Shown one piece after another: positions 31,896 through 33,373 of a DNA stretch of 33,373 nucleotides; positions within the stretch are counted from its first letter, which is position 1; each line of letters begins with the position of its first letter. Made by a program: the position numbers and the translations under genes. The notes beneath the pieces are model-generated. The model was not told the DNA's origin and made no database searches. It was given only the letters and a program-made list of their open reading frames with translations. The stretch is from assembly GCA_050288085.1 (NCBI GenBank), contig JBNKDD010000025.1:1-33373 (forward strand), in the 5' to 3' direction. The DNA is from JBNKDD01 sp050288085. GTDB lineage: Bacteria > Chloroflexota > Anaerolineae > Aggregatilineales > UBA3940.

Positions 31896-33314
31896 TTAAT
31901 AGGCCCCTTTGCCTGTCAAGACGTAAAGAATAGTTTGGAGAAAGATGCGGATATCGAGGTCAAGAGACCAATTATCAATGTAAAAAATATCGAGCAGGCA
32001 CATCTCATCGAAAGGTACGTCGCTCCGACCACTGACCTGCCATAGCCCCGTAATGCCAGGGGGCATACTGAGCCGCTCTCGCTGCCAGGGTTCGTATTGA
32101 GCCACCTCATCAGGTGTACCGGGTCTTGGCCCGATAATGCTCATATCCCCCTTCAGGACATTGATAAACTGTGGCAGCTCATCGACACTGGTTTGTCGGA
32201 TAATCCGCCCCAGGCGGGTCACGCGGGGATCGTTCTTCATTTTGAACAGCGGGCCTTCTGCCTCATTCTGATCGGCCAGGTCAGCCTGCATCTTATCGGC
32301 CCCTTCAACCATAGAGCGGAATTTGTACACGTCGAACACGTGCCCATCTTTCCCCACCCGGCGTTGTTTAAAAATAATTGGGCCAGACGAATCCAATTTA
32401 ATCAAGATACCCACAATCGGAAAGATAATCGCCAGCACCGGCAGGATAAGGATCGTGAACGCCAGATCAATGATACGTTTAGCCAGCCGGGCACTTGACC
32501 CCATCTGCGCTGGCGCTGGTCCGATCAGCGGAATTCCTCTCAGGCTGTCCAGGTCTACGTGCTGCATGCGCTGCTGAAACACATCCGGCACAACCCGCAC
32601 CCGGACATTCTGACGTTCGCACTGGCTGACGATATGCATGATTTTTCGATGATACTGCCAGGAGAGCGTCACGATTACCTCGTCAACCTTCTCCTCGACA
32701 ATGATGGACGGAATCTGGTCCAATTCCCCTAATCCCTTAATCCGTCCGAGGTGACCGGTACCTTTTGACGGATCGTCATCGACATAACCGACCATCTGAT
32801 ACCCCAGGGAGATATCGCCAAGAATGGTACGCATCACCGCCCGGCCAACCTCACCGGCCCCAACAATCAATACCCGTTCCACGCCAATGCCACGCTGCCG
32901 CCGCTGGGCTAAAAACACATCATAGCCCAACCGGGCAAGACTCAAAAACACGACGATTAACACTGCCGCCAGCACCAGCATACCGCGTGAATAGACCAGC
33001 GGTTGCAAGAAGAACGTCAGCGCCATGATGAAGACAATACTGGTCGCCGTGCCGGTCGTCAGCCCATAGATTTTCGATGTCCACTGCCTTCGGCTGTGAC
33101 TCTCGTACAGGCCATCCATCTGATAGCCGATCAAGCATAGAACGGTCAACAGGATAGCGGTGGGGATATACGGCCAGAACGGGGCATCATAGAGCGGATC
33201 GACCGGGTAAGGAAAATCCCACTCGTAGCGCACGATGTACGAAAGCACGAAGGCAAGGTTTATAAAAATTATGTCCAGAACAACGATACTTAATGATCCT
33301 TGTTTTTGTTTCAT
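31896..33314 (-). CDS. Polyprenyl-phosphate glycosyl-1-phosphate transferase (exopolysaccharide initiating enzyme)
   Basis: This 472-residue membrane protein starts surface-polysaccharide repeat units by moving a sugar-1-phosphate onto undecaprenyl phosphate. It has four to five N-terminal helices (about 1-130), a CoA-binding/Rossmann-like domain with VLIVGAGEVGRAVM (about 147-161), and one membrane re-entrant helix (about 283-308). The C-terminal bacterial sugar-transferase domain shows VYKFRSMV, TRLGRIIRQTSVDELPQFINVLKGDMSIIGPRP and PGITGLWQVSGRS. This is the WcaJ/WbaP-type long form. AGGAGG lies about 7 nt before the ATG at 33314. The sugar is not determined by sequence. No other polysaccharide genes are within the window, but more could lie beyond the right edge. 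Confidence 0.95.
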   Translation of the reverse strand: MKQKQGSLSIVVLDIIFINLAFVLSYIVRYEWDFPYPVDPLYDAPFWPYIPTAILLTVLCLIGYQMDGLYESHSRRQWTSKIYGLTTGTATSIVFIMALTFFLQPLVYSRGMLVLAAVLIVVFLSLARLGYDVFLAQRRQRGIGVERVLIVGAGEVGRAVMRTILGDISLGYQMVGYVDDDPSKGTGHLGRIKGLGELDQIPSIIVEEKVDEVIVTLSWQYHRKIMHIVSQCERQNVRVRVVPDVFQQRMQHVDLDSLRGIPLIGPAPAQMGSSARLAKRIIDLAFTILILPVLAIIFPIVGILIKLDSSGPIIFKQRRVGKDGHVFDVYKFRSMVEGADKMQADLADQNEAEGPLFKMKNDPRVTRLGRIIRQTSVDELPQFINVLKGDMSIIGPRPGTPDEVAQYEPWQRERLSMPPGITGLWQVSGRSDVPFDEMCLLDIFYIDNWSLDLDIRIFLQTILYVLTGKGAY

Positions 33315-33373
33315 TTTAAACCTCCTGGATTCAACGCCCGGTGATAGCTCGCGACTATCTGTTGAGCAGTTCG

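Overview
This 33.4 kb window looks like a chromosomal segment of a Chloroflexota bacterium, probably Anaerolineae-like. That is inferred from style, not from a marker tree: an amino-acid-binding lipoprotein with a long Glu/Ala/Met-rich linker after its lipobox, PQQ-type propeller and galactose-binding-type surface proteins, and core genes without obvious outer-membrane machinery. Almost all of it is ordinary protein coding. I see no rRNA, tRNA, CRISPR array, prophage or transposase gene.

Layout, left to right. (1) 1-1433, minus: a seven-bladed PQQ-like propeller protein cut by the left edge. (2) 1561-5523, plus: the ribosome/membrane biogenesis cluster rpmH-rnpA-yidD-[PQQ lipoprotein]-yidC-jag. 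(3) 5579-9055: a PfkB-type sugar kinase (plus) converging on an M20 peptidase that lies behind an FG-GAP-like lipoprotein (both minus). (4) 9056-14133, plus: a long structured leader and a complete general L-amino-acid ABC transporter, aapJ-aapQ-aapM-aapP, closed by a clear terminator. (5) 14207-15779: a membrane-anchored galactose-binding-like protein and an FHA protein, ending in a perfect 38-nt palindromic terminator shared with (6) the minus-strand infC-rpmI-rplT operon (15835-17193). (7) 17287-17492: a cluster of inverted repeats resembling a MITE, then comEC (plus). (8) 19910-27312, minus: sialidase-like protein, proB, PHP phosphoesterase, sat (ATP sulfurylase), an alkaline-phosphatase-superfamily phosphohydrolase and a GT-C-type glycosyltransferase. 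(9) 27402-28472, plus: an orphan protein with a faint macro-domain-like core. (10) 28533-30586, minus: a ChlD-type chelatase gene split into two frames at an A9 run. (11) 30657-33314, minus: a polyprenyl-phosphate sugar-phosphotransferase followed directly by a second M20 peptidase.

The strongest unusual signals concern translation. The chlD-type gene has its AAA+ half and its VWA half in different frames. They are joined by a -1 shift at A AAA AAG inside the acidic linker, so one gene could give both the small (ATPase only) and medium (ATPase plus VWA) chelatase subunits. infC has no ATG, GTG or TTG that could start the complete IF3; the best start is an AUA with a well-spaced Shine-Dalgarno sequence, in keeping with IF3 autoregulation through non-canonical starts. 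aapQ has a strong Shine-Dalgarno sequence 33 nt from its ATG with a hairpin exactly between them, leaving a 6-nt effective spacer. Other points are a degenerate metal site in the ComEC beta-lactamase-like domain, an attenuator-like leader before rpmI and an unusually elaborate aap leader.
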